The position numbers were made by a program, and so were the translations under genes. This document shows positions 7,709-16,185 of a DNA stretch of 45,403 nucleotides, piece by piece; position 1 is the stretch's first letter, and the number at the start of each line of letters is the position of its first letter. Below the pieces are notes generated by a model. That model saw only the letters and a list, made by a program, of their open reading frames with translations, was not told the DNA's origin and did not search any database. The stretch lies in assembly GCA_003153475.1 (NCBI GenBank), contig PLYT01000096.1, positions 40,554 through 85,956 on the forward strand. The letters run 5' to 3'. This DNA is from Betaproteobacteria bacterium. Lineage in GTDB: Bacteria > Pseudomonadota > Gammaproteobacteria > Burkholderiales > Casimicrobiaceae.

Positions 7709-10700
7709 TGCGCGCCGCCGTCGCCGCAACGCGCGTCGCCATCGCGGTGCTGATTGTGGCGCTGCTGGCGGTGGCGCTTTTCGCCGGCGCGTGGTGGTTC
7801 GCGGCGAGCGAAGCCGGACTGCGCTGGGCGGGCGAGCAAGCGACTTTGCGCAGCGGCGGCCGGGTCAAGATAGAGGGCGCGACCGGATCGCTCGGCGGCA
7901 CCGTGCGCATCGCGCGCTTGAGCTACGCAGACGAAAACCTGAGCCTCGTTGCCGACGACGTCGCGTTCAGCTGGTCGCCGCGCGCGCTTTTTTCCCGCAG
8001 CGTCGTCGTCGATGCCTTGTCGGCCGCAACGGTGACACTGGATTTCAAGCCCAGCGCCGGACCGAGCGCGCCGCCGGCGTCGCTCGCACTGCCGTGGCCG
8101 ATCGACGTGCGGCGCGCGGACATCGCGTCGCTGATGGTTGGGAGCGGCCCCAACCACTGGCGTGTGACGCAACTCGGCTTCCACTACACCGGCGCGGGCG
8201 AGCGCCACGCGGTCGACGCGCTGGCGCTCGACAGCGCATGGGGGTCGGTGCGCGGCAGGCTCGGGATCGCCGCAACGCCGCCGTTCGCCGCCGAAGGGAG
8301 CATCCGCTTCGCCGGCAGCGAGGCGGCGCGGCGCGCGATCGCCACGGTGGTGGTCGGCGGCGACCTGACCACGCTCGCGCTGTCGGGCGAAGGAACCGTC
8401 GACGATGCGCGCGCATCGGGTACCGCGCGCGTCGCGCCGTTCGAAGCGCGCCAGCTGCGCGAGTTCGAGATCCGCGTCGAAAACGTCGATCTCGCGCGTT
8501 TCGACGCAACGCTGCCGCACACCGAATTGCAGGCGACCCTCGCGGGAACGGGCCGCGACGACGGGGGCGTGCGCGGCACATTGACGGCGCGTAATAATGC
8601 CCCTGGCCCGTGGTCGGCCGGACGGCTGCCGCTGGTGAACCTCACCTCGGGATTCGCCGCCGATGGCGAGCGCGTCGCGCTCGACGGACTCGATGCCCGG
8701 CTGGGCGACGCGGGCCGCATCGCCGGCGCCGCGGGCGTCGATCGCGGTGTCGCGACCTGGCAGCTTGCGGTGCGCGACCTGGACCTCCATCGCATCGTTG
8801 CCGATTTGAGATCGACGCGACTCGCGGGCGCGTTCGCCGGCAGGATCCGCGTGGACGCGGGCGAAGCCGAGGGCGAGTTGAGCTGCGATCTCAAGCAAGC
8901 GGACATCGCCCTCGCCTTCCGCGCGGCGATCGCGCACGATGTCATCGACGTCAGGACGTTTCGCGCGCAAGCGCGCGGCGGCACACTGCAAGGCACGGCG
9001 AGCTTCGCCCTTGCCGGCAACCGGGATTTCAAGCTGAGCGCAACGGCGACGGCGCTCAATCCTGCGAGTTTCGGCAACTATCCGGTGGCATCCCTTTCGG
9101 GCAAGGCCAGTGCGCAGGGCGCGCTCAAGCCCGCGTGGTCGGCCGCGCTTTCATTCGAGCTCGACCGCAACAGCAGCCTGCGCGGCCGTCCGCTCGCCGG
9201 AGCGGGCAAACTCGCGCTCGCCCCCGGCAGCGTCCGCGATGTGCATGTGGAGTTGAGCGCCGGCGCGAATCAGCTGAGCCTCAACGGCGATTTCGGCCGC
9301 ACCGGCGACACGCTAGGCTTCGCGCTGGATGCGCGCGATCCAGCGGCGCTCGATACACGGCTCGCTGGGCACCTCCGCGCAACCGGCAGGATCGCCGGCA
9401 CGTGGGACCGACCGACACTCGCGTTCACCGCCAACGGCGACAGCCTTCGCGCCGGCACCGCTTTTGCTGCGGCCACACTGGCTGCCGAAGGCGAGATCGG
9501 CGGGGCGGCCGATCGTCCGCTGCGGCTTTCGTTGACGGTGACCGCGTTGCGCGAAGACACGCTCACCGCGCGAAGCCTTCGCGCCGACGTCGAAGGCACG
9601 CTCGCGCACCACCAGGCGAGGATCGACGCCGAAGGCAATGCCGCCGATACGGATGTCGAGCTCGCCACACGACTCGAGGGCGGCTGGTCGGGCGATGCAG
9701 CGACCGGTGAGTGGACCGGGCGCATCGTCGCACTGGAAAGCCGGGGCAAGTTTCCGCTGACGCTCGCGCAACCCGCCGAGCTCGAAGCGGGAGCGCACCG
9801 GATCCATCTGGCAGGCCTGCGCGGCACGCTCTCCGGCGGCCGCTTCGTCGTCGACGAGCTGCGCTGGCAGGAGGGACGCCTGTCCAGCCGCGGCGAATTC
9901 TCCTCGCTGCCGGCGGCGCCGCTGTTCGCATTCACCGGCGCCGCGCCTCGCATGTCGTCGACGCTGACGCTGGCCGGACGATGGTCGTTCGCCGCAGCGC
10001 CTCGCATCACCGGGACCCTGTCGCTCGCGCGCGACGGCGGCGATCTGGCGCCGGTCGATGCGCCGGACCTGGCGCTCGGCCTCACGCGCGCCGAACTTAC
10101 CGCGGAATTCGTGGACGACCGCGTGCACGCGACGCTCGTTGCGCGTTCGCGCCTGGCCGACGCCGACGTAAGCGCCGATCTGGCGCCGTCACCGCAAGCC
10201 GGAGGTCGCTTCGGCGCCGGCGCGCCGCTCAGCTTGTCGGCGCGAGTGAACGCGACGTCACTGCGCGCGCTGCAGGGGATCGCCGGCACGACAGCGGTCG
10301 TCGACGGACGCCTGAAGCTCGACCTGGCCGGCCAGGGCACGCTGGACAGCGTGCGGCTTGCCGGCACCATCGAAGGCGATGCGCTGAAGCTCGAAGCACC
10401 GCAATACGGCGTCGCGTTGAAAGACGGTCGCCTGCGCGCGCGATTGTCCGAGCAAGCCGTCAGCGTCAGCGAATTCTCTTTTGCGGCGGGAGAGGGTCGC
10501 TTCGTCGCCAGCGGTACGCTGCCGGCTTCGCGCGACGTCGAAGGGGCGCAGCTTGCCTGGAAAGCCGACAAGCTCGCGCTGTTCAACCGCCCCGACACCA
10601 AGCTCACGTTGAGCGGTGCGGGCACGCTGGCATTCCGGCACGGCAGCGTGACGCTTGCCGGCGGTTTGAAGGCGGACGAAGGCTACTTCGAGTTTCTCTC

Positions 10701-11502
10701 GGCCGGAGCCGACGTTCCCGGCGACGACGTCATCGTGCGCGGGCGCGAAAAGCGGCCGCCGCGGGACGTCGCGCAGCGCGTGCCGTTCAACGTCGACCTC
10801 GATCTCGATTTCGGCGACAAGCTCCGGTTCGTCGGCGAAGGCTTCGACACCGGCCTGGGCGGCAAGCTTCACGTCAAGACCACCGGCGAGCACGATCTGG
10901 TCGCCACCGGCACGATCAACATCATCCGCGGCACGTACACGACGTTCGGGCAACGGCTGACGATCCAGCGCGGCCGGCTTTTCTTCGATGGCCCGCCCGA
11001 CAATCCGGGTCTCGACGTGCTCGCGCTGCGCAAGAATCTTCCGGTCGAAGCCGGCGTCGAGGTCACCGGCACTGTGCGCGTGCCGCGGGTGCAATTGATC
11101 TCGAACCCGCCGGTGCCCGACAACGAGAAGCTCGCATGGCTGGTACTCGGGCACGGGCTCGACAGCACCAGCAGCGCCGATGCCGCGCTGCTTCAGGCGG
11201 CGCTTGCGGCCCTCGGCGGCCCGAACGCGACGCCGTTCGGACAGCGCATCGCGAAAACCATAGGCGTCGACGAAATCAGCGTCCATTCGGCGGCCGACCC
11301 GCAGCAGACGGGCACCGCCGGCCAGGTCGTCGCATTCAGCAAGCGCTTGAGCGACAAGCTGACGCTGGTGTACGAACAGGGCCGCTCGGTGGCGAACAAC
11401 GCGCTCAAGCTCGAATATTCGCTTTCGCACGCGGTGACGGTGCGCGCCGAAGCCGGCCTCGTCAGCGGCATCGGCGTCTACTACAGCCGCTCGTACGATT
11501 AA
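7708..11502 (+). CDS. tamB: Translocation and assembly module protein TamB
   Basis: A 1264-residue protein anchored in the inner membrane by an N-terminal helix (VAIAVLIVALLAVALFAGAWWF). It is followed by a long, low-complexity beta-rich periplasmic region typical of AsmA/TamB proteins, which form an elongated hydrophobic groove. The C-terminal TamB (DUF490) domain contains ATGTINIIRGTYTTFG, QRGRLFFDGPPDNPGLDV and a final barrel-like YSLSHAVTVRAEAGL before YYSRSYD. The start at 7708 is fixed by the TGATG overlap with tamA; the open frame upstream is a shadow of tamA. Length matches the family (about 1250-1400). Confidence 0.95.
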   Translation: MRAAVAATRVAIAVLIVALLAVALFAGAWWFAASEAGLRWAGEQATLRSGGRVKIEGATGSLGGTVRIARLSYADENLSLVADDVAFSWSPRALFSRSVVVDALSAATVTLDFKPSAGPSAPPASLALPWPIDVRRADIASLMVGSGPNHWRVTQLGFHYTGAGERHAVDALALDSAWGSVRGRLGIAATPPFAAEGSIRFAGSEAARRAIATVVVGGDLTTLALSGEGTVDDARASGTARVAPFEARQLREFEIRVENVDLARFDATLPHTELQATLAGTGRDDGGVRGTLTARNNAPGPWSAGRLPLVNLTSGFAADGERVALDGLDARLGDAGRIAGAAGVDRGVATWQLAVRDLDLHRIVADLRSTRLAGAFAGRIRVDAGEAEGELSCDLKQADIALAFRAAIAHDVIDVRTFRAQARGGTLQGTASFALAGNRDFKLSATATALNPASFGNYPVASLSGKASAQGALKPAWSAALSFELDRNSSLRGRPLAGAGKLALAPGSVRDVHVELSAGANQLSLNGDFGRTGDTLGFALDARDPAALDTRLAGHLRATGRIAGTWDRPTLAFTANGDSLRAGTAFAAATLAAEGEIGGAADRPLRLSLTVTALREDTLTARSLRADVEGTLAHHQARIDAEGNAADTDVELATRLEGGWSGDAATGEWTGRIVALESRGKFPLTLAQPAELEAGAHRIHLAGLRGTLSGGRFVVDELRWQEGRLSSRGEFSSLPAAPLFAFTGAAPRMSSTLTLAGRWSFAAAPRITGTLSLARDGGDLAPVDAPDLALGLTRAELTAEFVDDRVHATLVARSRLADADVSADLAPSPQAGGRFGAGAPLSLSARVNATSLRALQGIAGTTAVVDGRLKLDLAGQGTLDSVRLAGTIEGDALKLEAPQYGVALKDGRLRARLSEQAVSVSEFSFAAGEGRFVASGTLPASRDVEGAQLAWKADKLALFNRPDTKLTLSGAGTLAFRHGSVTLAGGLKADEGYFEFLSAGADVPGDDVIVRGREKRPPRDVAQRVPFNVDLDLDFGDKLRFVGEGFDTGLGGKLHVKTTGEHDLVATGTINIIRGTYTTFGQRLTIQRGRLFFDGPPDNPGLDVLALRKNLPVEAGVEVTGTVRVPRVQLISNPPVPDNEKLAWLVLGHGLDSTSSADAALLQAALAALGGPNATPFGQRIAKTIGVDEISVHSAADPQQTGTAGQVVAFSKRLSDKLTLVYEQGRSVANNALKLEYSLSHAVTVRAEAGLVSGIGVYYSRSYD

Positions 11503-11601
11503 GGGCCGGAAAACCGCGGAGGCAGAAGAAGCGCTGCGATGACTGCTGACGTCCCGCACGCGGGTCAGGCAACGATCGCCTCGACACTGTCGCGTCGAAT
11601 G

Positions 11602-11617
11602 CTCCGCCATGGCGGAG
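11602..11617. repeat. Perfect 16-base palindrome CTCCGCCATGGCGGAG
   Basis: The sequence reads the same on both strands and could form a stem between the convergent tamB and tRNA-Arg units. No T-tract follows on either strand, so it is not a classical intrinsic terminator. It could be a processing or Rho-assisted stop structure, or simply a chance palindrome. Confidence 0.4.
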
Positions 11618-11649
11618 GGTCTCTCGCAAGGCCTGCTGGAAGGAGTGCG

Positions 11650-11726
11650 TGGCGCGCCCGACAGGAGTCGAACCTGTGACCTTTGGCTTCGGAAACCAAC
11701 ACTCTATCCAACTGAGCTACGGGCGC
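11650..11726 (-). tRNA. tRNA-Arg (anticodon CCG)
   Basis: The minus strand folds as a complete 77-base tRNA. The acceptor stem is GCGCCCG (11726-11720) paired with CGGGCGC, followed by discriminator G and an encoded CCA (11652-11650). The D-arm contains AGCTCAGTTGGATAGAGT. The anticodon stem is TTGGT/GCCAA around the loop TTCCGAA, giving anticodon CCG. The T-arm is ACAGG-TTCGACT-CCTGT. It reads the CGG arginine codon. Confidence 0.96.
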
Positions 11727-11737
11727 ACGCAGGTCGG

Positions 11738-11766
11738 ATTCTACGCGCAGCGCATCGGAGCGTCCA
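11738..11766 (-). promoter_or_regulatory. Likely promoter of tRNA-Arg
   Basis: On the minus strand, TGGACG (11766-11761) and TAGAAT (11743-11738) are separated by 17 bases. The predicted transcription start falls a few bases upstream of the mature tRNA 5' end at 11726, as expected for a single tRNA gene. Confidence 0.5.
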
Positions 11767-11830
11767 TGGCGTGACCGACGACTCAAGACGCGACCGCGGC
11801 TTCGAATTTCGTCGTGCATTGCACCCACGC

Positions 11831-11836
11831 TATAAT
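11831..11836 (+). promoter_or_regulatory. Perfect -10 hexamer upstream of the cytochrome c gene
   Basis: TATAAT occurs about 90 bases before the cytochrome ATG on the plus strand. No good -35 hexamer is found at 16-18 bases (TTCGTC at 17), so the promoter would be weak or activator-dependent. Confidence 0.4.
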
Positions 11837-11925
11837 GCGCGCCTTGTGCTGCGGCAGCGCGCGCCGGATTCCGAACCGATGCCGCCGCGTTCGACGATGT
11901 TTATCCAGCTTTCGGGAACTGCGCG

Positions 11926-12492
11926 ATGAGCGATGAGCACACCTCACCGATAAAGACGCCCAAACAGTTGTTGATCGTGCTGCTGCTCGCCTTCCTGATC
12001 CCGATCACGCTTTTCCTGCTGCTGTCGCAGCTGATCACCGGCGTCAAGCGCGAGGATACGGGCGAGACCGAGGCGCGCGTGCTCTCGCGCATCAAGCCGG
12101 TCGGCGAAGTCACGCTCGCCAGCGGCACCGACGCGACCGCAACGAATGCCGCGACCGGACCTGGCACGGCAGCACCGGCGGCTTCGCCACCCGTGGCCAC
12201 GGCGGCGCCCGCGGCGAAGGCCGGCGCGCCGCTCGATCTGCAATCCGGCCAGGCAATGATGCAAAAAGACGGCTGTGCCGCGTGCCACGCGGTTGATAAG
12301 GCCGTCGTCGGGCCGCCTTACAGCCAAGTCGCGGCGAAATATCGCGGCGACAAGACTGCGGCGGCGAAACTCGAGCAGAAAGTCAAAGCCGGCGGCTCGG
12401 GCGTCTGGGGCCCTGTGCCGATGCCGCCGAATACCGCCGTCCGCGATGCCGACATCAAGGCGCTGGTCAGCTGGATCCTGTCGCTGAAGTAA
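11926..12492 (+). CDS. Membrane-anchored cytochrome c (c5-like)
   Basis: A 188-residue monoheme cytochrome. Residues 14-38 form an uncleaved-looking membrane anchor (LLIVLLLAFLIPITLFLLLS). A flexible Ala/Pro/Thr-rich linker follows at about 70-102, then a c-type domain with the heme-binding motif CAACH (117-121), preceded by MMQKDG. The probable axial methionine is in VPMPPN near residue 165. It would sit on the outer face of the inner membrane and shuttle electrons, for example to a terminal oxidase. Partners are not encoded nearby, apart from the Sox genes 18 kb away. It converges on rep with a 15-base gap. Confidence 0.9.
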   Translation: MSDEHTSPIKTPKQLLIVLLLAFLIPITLFLLLSQLITGVKREDTGETEARVLSRIKPVGEVTLASGTDATATNAATGPGTAAPAASPPVATAAPAAKAGAPLDLQSGQAMMQKDGCAACHAVDKAVVGPPYSQVAAKYRGDKTAAAKLEQKVKAGGSGVWGPVPMPPNTAVRDADIKALVSWILSLK

Positions 12493-12507
12493 GGTAAGCG
12501 GCGGCGA

Positions 12508-14484
12508 TCAGCGCGCGAGCATCGCGCGCATTTGCCGCAAGCGCGCGTTGCCGGCTTCCTTGTCGCGCGCCGCGTCGCCCGCCTCGAGCGCCGTTTCGGC
12601 GTGCCGCAAATCCTCCTGCGCGAGCTCACCGATGAAACGCGAAGGCGCGCCGCTTTGCCATTCTCCGGCGCGCTTGCGCCGCTTGCACCACGAAAGGCGC
12701 AAGCTCCGCTGTGCGCGCGTCAGGCCGACGTACATGAGCCGGCGCTCCTCGTCGACATTGCCGGCAGCAATCGCCTCGCGGTGCGGCAGCACACCCTCCT
12801 CCAGGCCGACCAGGAAGACATGCGCGAATTCCAGGCCCTTGGCCGCGTGCAGCGTCGACAGCCGGACGGCATCGGCGTCCTGGCCTTCCTCGCCTTCGAG
12901 CAGCGTCAACAGCGCGATCGATTGCGTGAGCTCGAGCAGATTGCGCTCGTCCGCCTCGCCCTTGCGGGAAAGCCAGCGAACGAAATCGGTAATGCTTTCC
13001 CAGCGCGTTTGCGCCTCGCGCTTGTCGCAGCTCGAGAATAGATAGTCCTCGTAGCCTATCGTCTTGACGAGCTCGTCGATCAGCCGCCCTGCGGGCTCAC
13101 GTTCGGCGCGGTAGCGAAGGCTGTTGATCATTTTGCAGAATTCGCTAAGCGCCTCCCGTTGCCGCGCCGGCAGCGTGCCGATGAGGGCACCGTCGCAAGC
13201 GGCCGCGAACAGGCCGCGGCCGAGGTGCTCGAGCGTCTGCGCCCCGACGCCGCGCCGCGGCGTCGTTACCGCCCGCACGAAAGCGGGATCGTCATCGTCG
13301 TTGGCGATCAATCGCAGATAGGCGACGAGGTCGCGAATCTCGGTGCGGTCGAACCAGGACTGGCCGCCGCTGACGGCATAGGGGATGTTCTGGGCGCGCA
13401 GCGCCTGCTCGAAGGCGCGCGCCTGGTGATTGCCGCGATACAGCACCGCGAAATCGTCGAAGCGGCCGCGATGCTCGAATTTCAGCGCGGCGATCGCGCG
13501 TGCCACGCTCTCGGCCTCGGCCTGGTCGTCGGCGGCCGGGGCGACCTGGATCGGCTCGCCCAGGCCCAGCTCGCTCCACAGTGCCTTCTCGAAGAGCTTG
13601 GCATTGTGGCCGATCAGCGCGTTGGCCGAGCGCAATATCCGGATCGACGAGCGATAGTTCTGCTCGAGCTTGATGACCTTCAACGACGGATAGTCGCGCG
13701 GCAGCTGCTCGAGATTGGCCAGCGTCGCGCCGCGCCAGCCATAGATCGCCTGATCGTCATCGCCGACCGCGGTGAAGGCTGCGCGGGATCCGGTCAAGAG
13801 CCGCAGCAACCGGTACTGCACGGGATTGGTGTCCTGGTACTCGTCGATCAGCAAGTAATCGAGGCGCCCCTGCCAATGCGCGGCGGTGCCGGCGTCCTTT
13901 TCGAGTGCGGCCACCGGCAAGGCGATCAGGTCGTCGAAGTCGACCGCCTGGTAGACAGACAACGCCGCACCGTACCCGCCGTAGATTCGCGCCACGGCGG
14001 CTTCGGTCTCGGTCGCCGCCCGCGCCAATGCCTGATCGGGCGAGATCAGCGCGTTCTTCCACGCGCTCATCTGCCACTGCGCCGCGCGCACCCGCGCACG
14101 ATCGCCGGTGGCCAGCAGCTCGGCGACGATCGGCTCGATGTCGCCGGGATCGAGAATCGAAAAACGCGGCGTCAGATGCATGGACGCGGCCTCGCGGCGC
14201 AGGATCTTGAGCCCGAGCGCGTGAAAGGTACAGATCGTCGGTGCTGCAGCGGCGCCATCGCGCCGGCGCAGCGGCGCGCCGATACGCTCGCGCATCTCGC
14301 GCGCGGCCTTGTTGGTGAAGGTGATCGCGGCGATGCCGGCCGGATTCGCGCCCTGCTCGATCAGATGCGCTATCTTGGCAGTGATCACCCGCGTCTTGCC
14401 GCTGCCCGCGCCGGCGAGGACCAGCAGCGGTCCGTCGGTGTAGCGCACCGCGGCACGCTGCGGGTCGTTCAGCGGAAATTTCAT
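12508..14484 (-). CDS. rep: ATP-dependent DNA helicase Rep (UvrD/SF1A)
   Basis: A 658-residue SF1A 3'-5' helicase. It has the Q-motif LNDPQRAAV, Walker A GAGSGKT (25-31), ITFTNKAAREMRERI, motif II LLIDEYQDTNP, motif III GDDDQAIYGWRGA and motif IV KLEQNYRSS. C-terminal motifs are LSTLHAAKGLEFAHVFL and EERRLMYVGLTRA. The length and the QRAAV start resemble Rep more than UvrD or PcrA, which are longer. Rep helps replication forks pass protein blocks and restart. The start is the ATG at 14484; an extended -10 lies just upstream (14513-14521). Confidence 0.93.
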   Translation of the reverse strand: MKFPLNDPQRAAVRYTDGPLLVLAGAGSGKTRVITAKIAHLIEQGANPAGIAAITFTNKAAREMRERIGAPLRRRDGAAAAPTICTFHALGLKILRREAASMHLTPRFSILDPGDIEPIVAELLATGDRARVRAAQWQMSAWKNALISPDQALARAATETEAAVARIYGGYGAALSVYQAVDFDDLIALPVAALEKDAGTAAHWQGRLDYLLIDEYQDTNPVQYRLLRLLTGSRAAFTAVGDDDQAIYGWRGATLANLEQLPRDYPSLKVIKLEQNYRSSIRILRSANALIGHNAKLFEKALWSELGLGEPIQVAPAADDQAEAESVARAIAALKFEHRGRFDDFAVLYRGNHQARAFEQALRAQNIPYAVSGGQSWFDRTEIRDLVAYLRLIANDDDDPAFVRAVTTPRRGVGAQTLEHLGRGLFAAACDGALIGTLPARQREALSEFCKMINSLRYRAEREPAGRLIDELVKTIGYEDYLFSSCDKREAQTRWESITDFVRWLSRKGEADERNLLELTQSIALLTLLEGEEGQDADAVRLSTLHAAKGLEFAHVFLVGLEEGVLPHREAIAAGNVDEERRLMYVGLTRAQRSLRLSWCKRRKRAGEWQSGAPSRFIGELAQEDLRHAETALEAGDAARDKEAGNARLRQMRAMLAR

Positions 14485-14512
14485 CGAGACGCGAATGTTA
14501 GAATGGCGACGG

Positions 14513-14521
14513 ATTCTAGCA
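14513..14521 (-). promoter_or_regulatory. Extended -10 promoter candidate for rep
   Basis: On the minus strand the sequence reads TGCTAGAAT (14521-14513), an extended -10 with TG one base before the hexamer. No convincing -35 is present, as is common for this promoter class. It lies about 30 bases upstream of the rep ATG. Confidence 0.45.
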
Positions 14522-14610
14522 TCGGCGATTCACCTGACAGTGCGGCCTGACATCGAATCGGTACACGTGCGCGTCGCCTTGGCGTCTCGACGCGATCTCG
14601 TCAGGCGGCG

Positions 14611-15438
14611 ATGAGCACCTACGCCGTCGGCGACATCCAGGGCTGCTACGCCGAGTTCCGCCAGCTGCTCGACCTGATCGCCTTCGACCCCGCACGCGAC
14701 CGCCTCTGGCTGGTCGGCGACCTGGTCAACCGCGGACCGGAATCGCTCGCGGTGCTGCGTGCGGTGCGCGAGCTCGGCGACAGCGCCGTCACGGTGCTGG
14801 GCAACCACGACTTCCATCTGCTCACGGTCGCGGCGGGGCATCGCCGAGCCCACCGTGACGACACGCTGGACGAGATTCTCGAGGCGCCCGACCGGGACGA
14901 ATTGCTCGCGTGGTTGCGCACGCGGCCGCTGGTCGTGCTCGAGGACGAGTGGTTGCTGGCGCACGCCGGTCTGTTGCCGTCGTGGACACCGGCGACCGCG
15001 CTGATGCTCTCGCGCGAAGTCGAGGCGATGCTGGCCTCCGACCGCCACGACGATTTCCTGCGTCATTTGTACGGCGATCGGCCGGCGCGCTGGGCCGAAA
15101 CGCTGCGCGGCTACGATCGTCTGCGCGTTGTCGTCAATGCCTGCACGCGGCTGCGCTTTTGCGCCGCCGACGACACGATGGAGCTCGGTGAAAAGCGTGG
15201 GGCCGATCACGCGCCCGCGGGATTCGCACCCTGGTTCACACATCCGGAACGAAAGTCCGCGGGCGTCACCGTGCTTTGCGGCCATTGGTCGACGCTCGAG
15301 TTGATGCTGACGCCGAACGTGCTGATGCTCGATTCCGGCTGCGTGTGGGGCGGCTGCCTGACCGCACTCAGGCTGGGCGACCGGCGCTTGTTCCAGGTGC
15401 CGGGTCGCTCGCCGTCGACGCCAAGACCTGCCGAATAG
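14611..15438 (+). CDS. apaH: Symmetrical bis(5'-nucleosyl)-tetraphosphatase ApaH
   Basis: A 275-residue metallophosphatase that splits Ap4A into two ADP and can also decap Np4-capped RNA. Metal-site motifs are GDIQGC (7-12), GDLVNRGP (36-43) and GNHDFH (64-69), followed by AHAGLLPSW and later CGHWSTLE. The first motif has Gln where E. coli has His (GDVHG), a known variant in other Proteobacteria. The start codon is ATG at 14611. The 3' end overlaps the 3' end of the convergent plsC by 71 bases. Confidence 0.95.
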   Translation: MSTYAVGDIQGCYAEFRQLLDLIAFDPARDRLWLVGDLVNRGPESLAVLRAVRELGDSAVTVLGNHDFHLLTVAAGHRRAHRDDTLDEILEAPDRDELLAWLRTRPLVVLEDEWLLAHAGLLPSWTPATALMLSREVEAMLASDRHDDFLRHLYGDRPARWAETLRGYDRLRVVVNACTRLRFCAADDTMELGEKRGADHAPAGFAPWFTHPERKSAGVTVLCGHWSTLELMLTPNVLMLDSGCVWGGCLTALRLGDRRLFQVPGRSPSTPRPAE

Positions 15439-16117
15439 CATCTTCCGCCTCGCGCGCCAGATGGCGTCGGTGCCGGCCGTATGCGGACAGCGGCGGTGAG
15501 AGGTCGAGCAGCACGATCATTCGCCGCTCGCCCAGCACGCGCCACAGCGAGGTCAGAAACCGGGTGTCGCCGACGTAGTCGGGCGAGTCGCTGTGCCTGC
15601 CACCGCCGTCGCGGTAGCGAATCGCCATCGGCTGCACCCGACCTTGCGCGTCGATCACCGGTTGCAAAAGCGAGCCGTGAAAAGGCAGCAGCACGCTACC
15701 GTCGGTGGTCGTGCCCTCGGGAAAGATCGCGATGACGTCGCCCGACGCGAGCGCCGCCCGGGCGCGATGATTGACTCGATGTGCGTCGCGCCCGCGGCCA
15801 CGCTCGATGAACAGCGTCCCGACCCCGGCGATCAGCCTGCCCACCAGCGGCCAGCGCGCGAGATCGGCCTTGGCGACGAAGCGCGAGGGCTGGACGGCAT
15901 TGAGCACGAATATGTCGAGCCAGGAAGTGTGGTTGGCGACGATCAGCACATTGCCCGCGAGGCCGCCCACCGGCCAGCCGTTGACCCGCAGCTCGGCGCA
16001 GAGGATCGCCAGCAGCGCGGCGCTCCAGTGGCGCACCAGCGCCTTGCGGCGCGTCGCTCCGACCAGCGGAAAGATCAGCGCAGTCGTCGCCACGCCCTGC
16101 AGCAGGTGCACGCTCAA
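15368..16117 (-). CDS. plsC: 1-acyl-sn-glycerol-3-phosphate acyltransferase (PlsC family)
   Basis: A lysophosphatidate acyltransferase that adds the second acyl chain to make phosphatidic acid at the inner membrane. Key motifs are NHTSWLD (HX4D catalytic motif), a hydrophobic N-terminal region, GTLFIERGRGRDAHR and FPEGTTTDG, then PFHGSLLQP. The frame is open to 16321, but that part lies over the upstream kinase gene and looks non-homologous. The TTG at 16117 gives 249 residues, the usual size; another start between 16117 and 16192 is possible. Its last 71 bases run antisense to the end of apaH. Confidence 0.85.
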   Translation of the reverse strand: MSVHLLQGVATTALIFPLVGATRRKALVRHWSAALLAILCAELRVNGWPVGGLAGNVLIVANHTSWLDIFVLNAVQPSRFVAKADLARWPLVGRLIAGVGTLFIERGRGRDAHRVNHRARAALASGDVIAIFPEGTTTDGSVLLPFHGSLLQPVIDAQGRVQPMAIRYRDGGGRHSDSPDYVGDTRFLTSLWRVLGERRMIVLLDLSPPLSAYGRHRRHLAREAEDAIRQVLASTASDPAPGTSAGRPA

Positions 16118-16185
16118 GCGCAGCAGGCGATAGCAGCGTCGCGGCAGCGGGGTCGGTGCAATCGCAGCCCTCGCGGCGCGCGGTC

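Larger units (their letters stand above)
11503..11925. other. Intergenic region holding tRNA-Arg and two promoter candidates
   Basis: Between tamB and the cytochrome gene I see no protein gene. The interval holds a minus-strand tRNA-Arg (11650-11726), its likely promoter (11738-11766), a perfect 16-base palindrome at 11602-11617, and a TATAAT on the plus strand at 11831-11836 about 90 bases before the cytochrome start. Confidence 0.7.

Noticed and set aside
9711-11549. 612-codon plus-strand frame inside tamB
   Set aside because: Same strand, different frame, strongly arginine-rich. It is a typical high-GC shadow of tamB.
13159-14550. 463-codon plus-strand frame across rep
   Set aside because: Antisense to Rep helicase motifs, no domain, and composition typical of a shadow frame.
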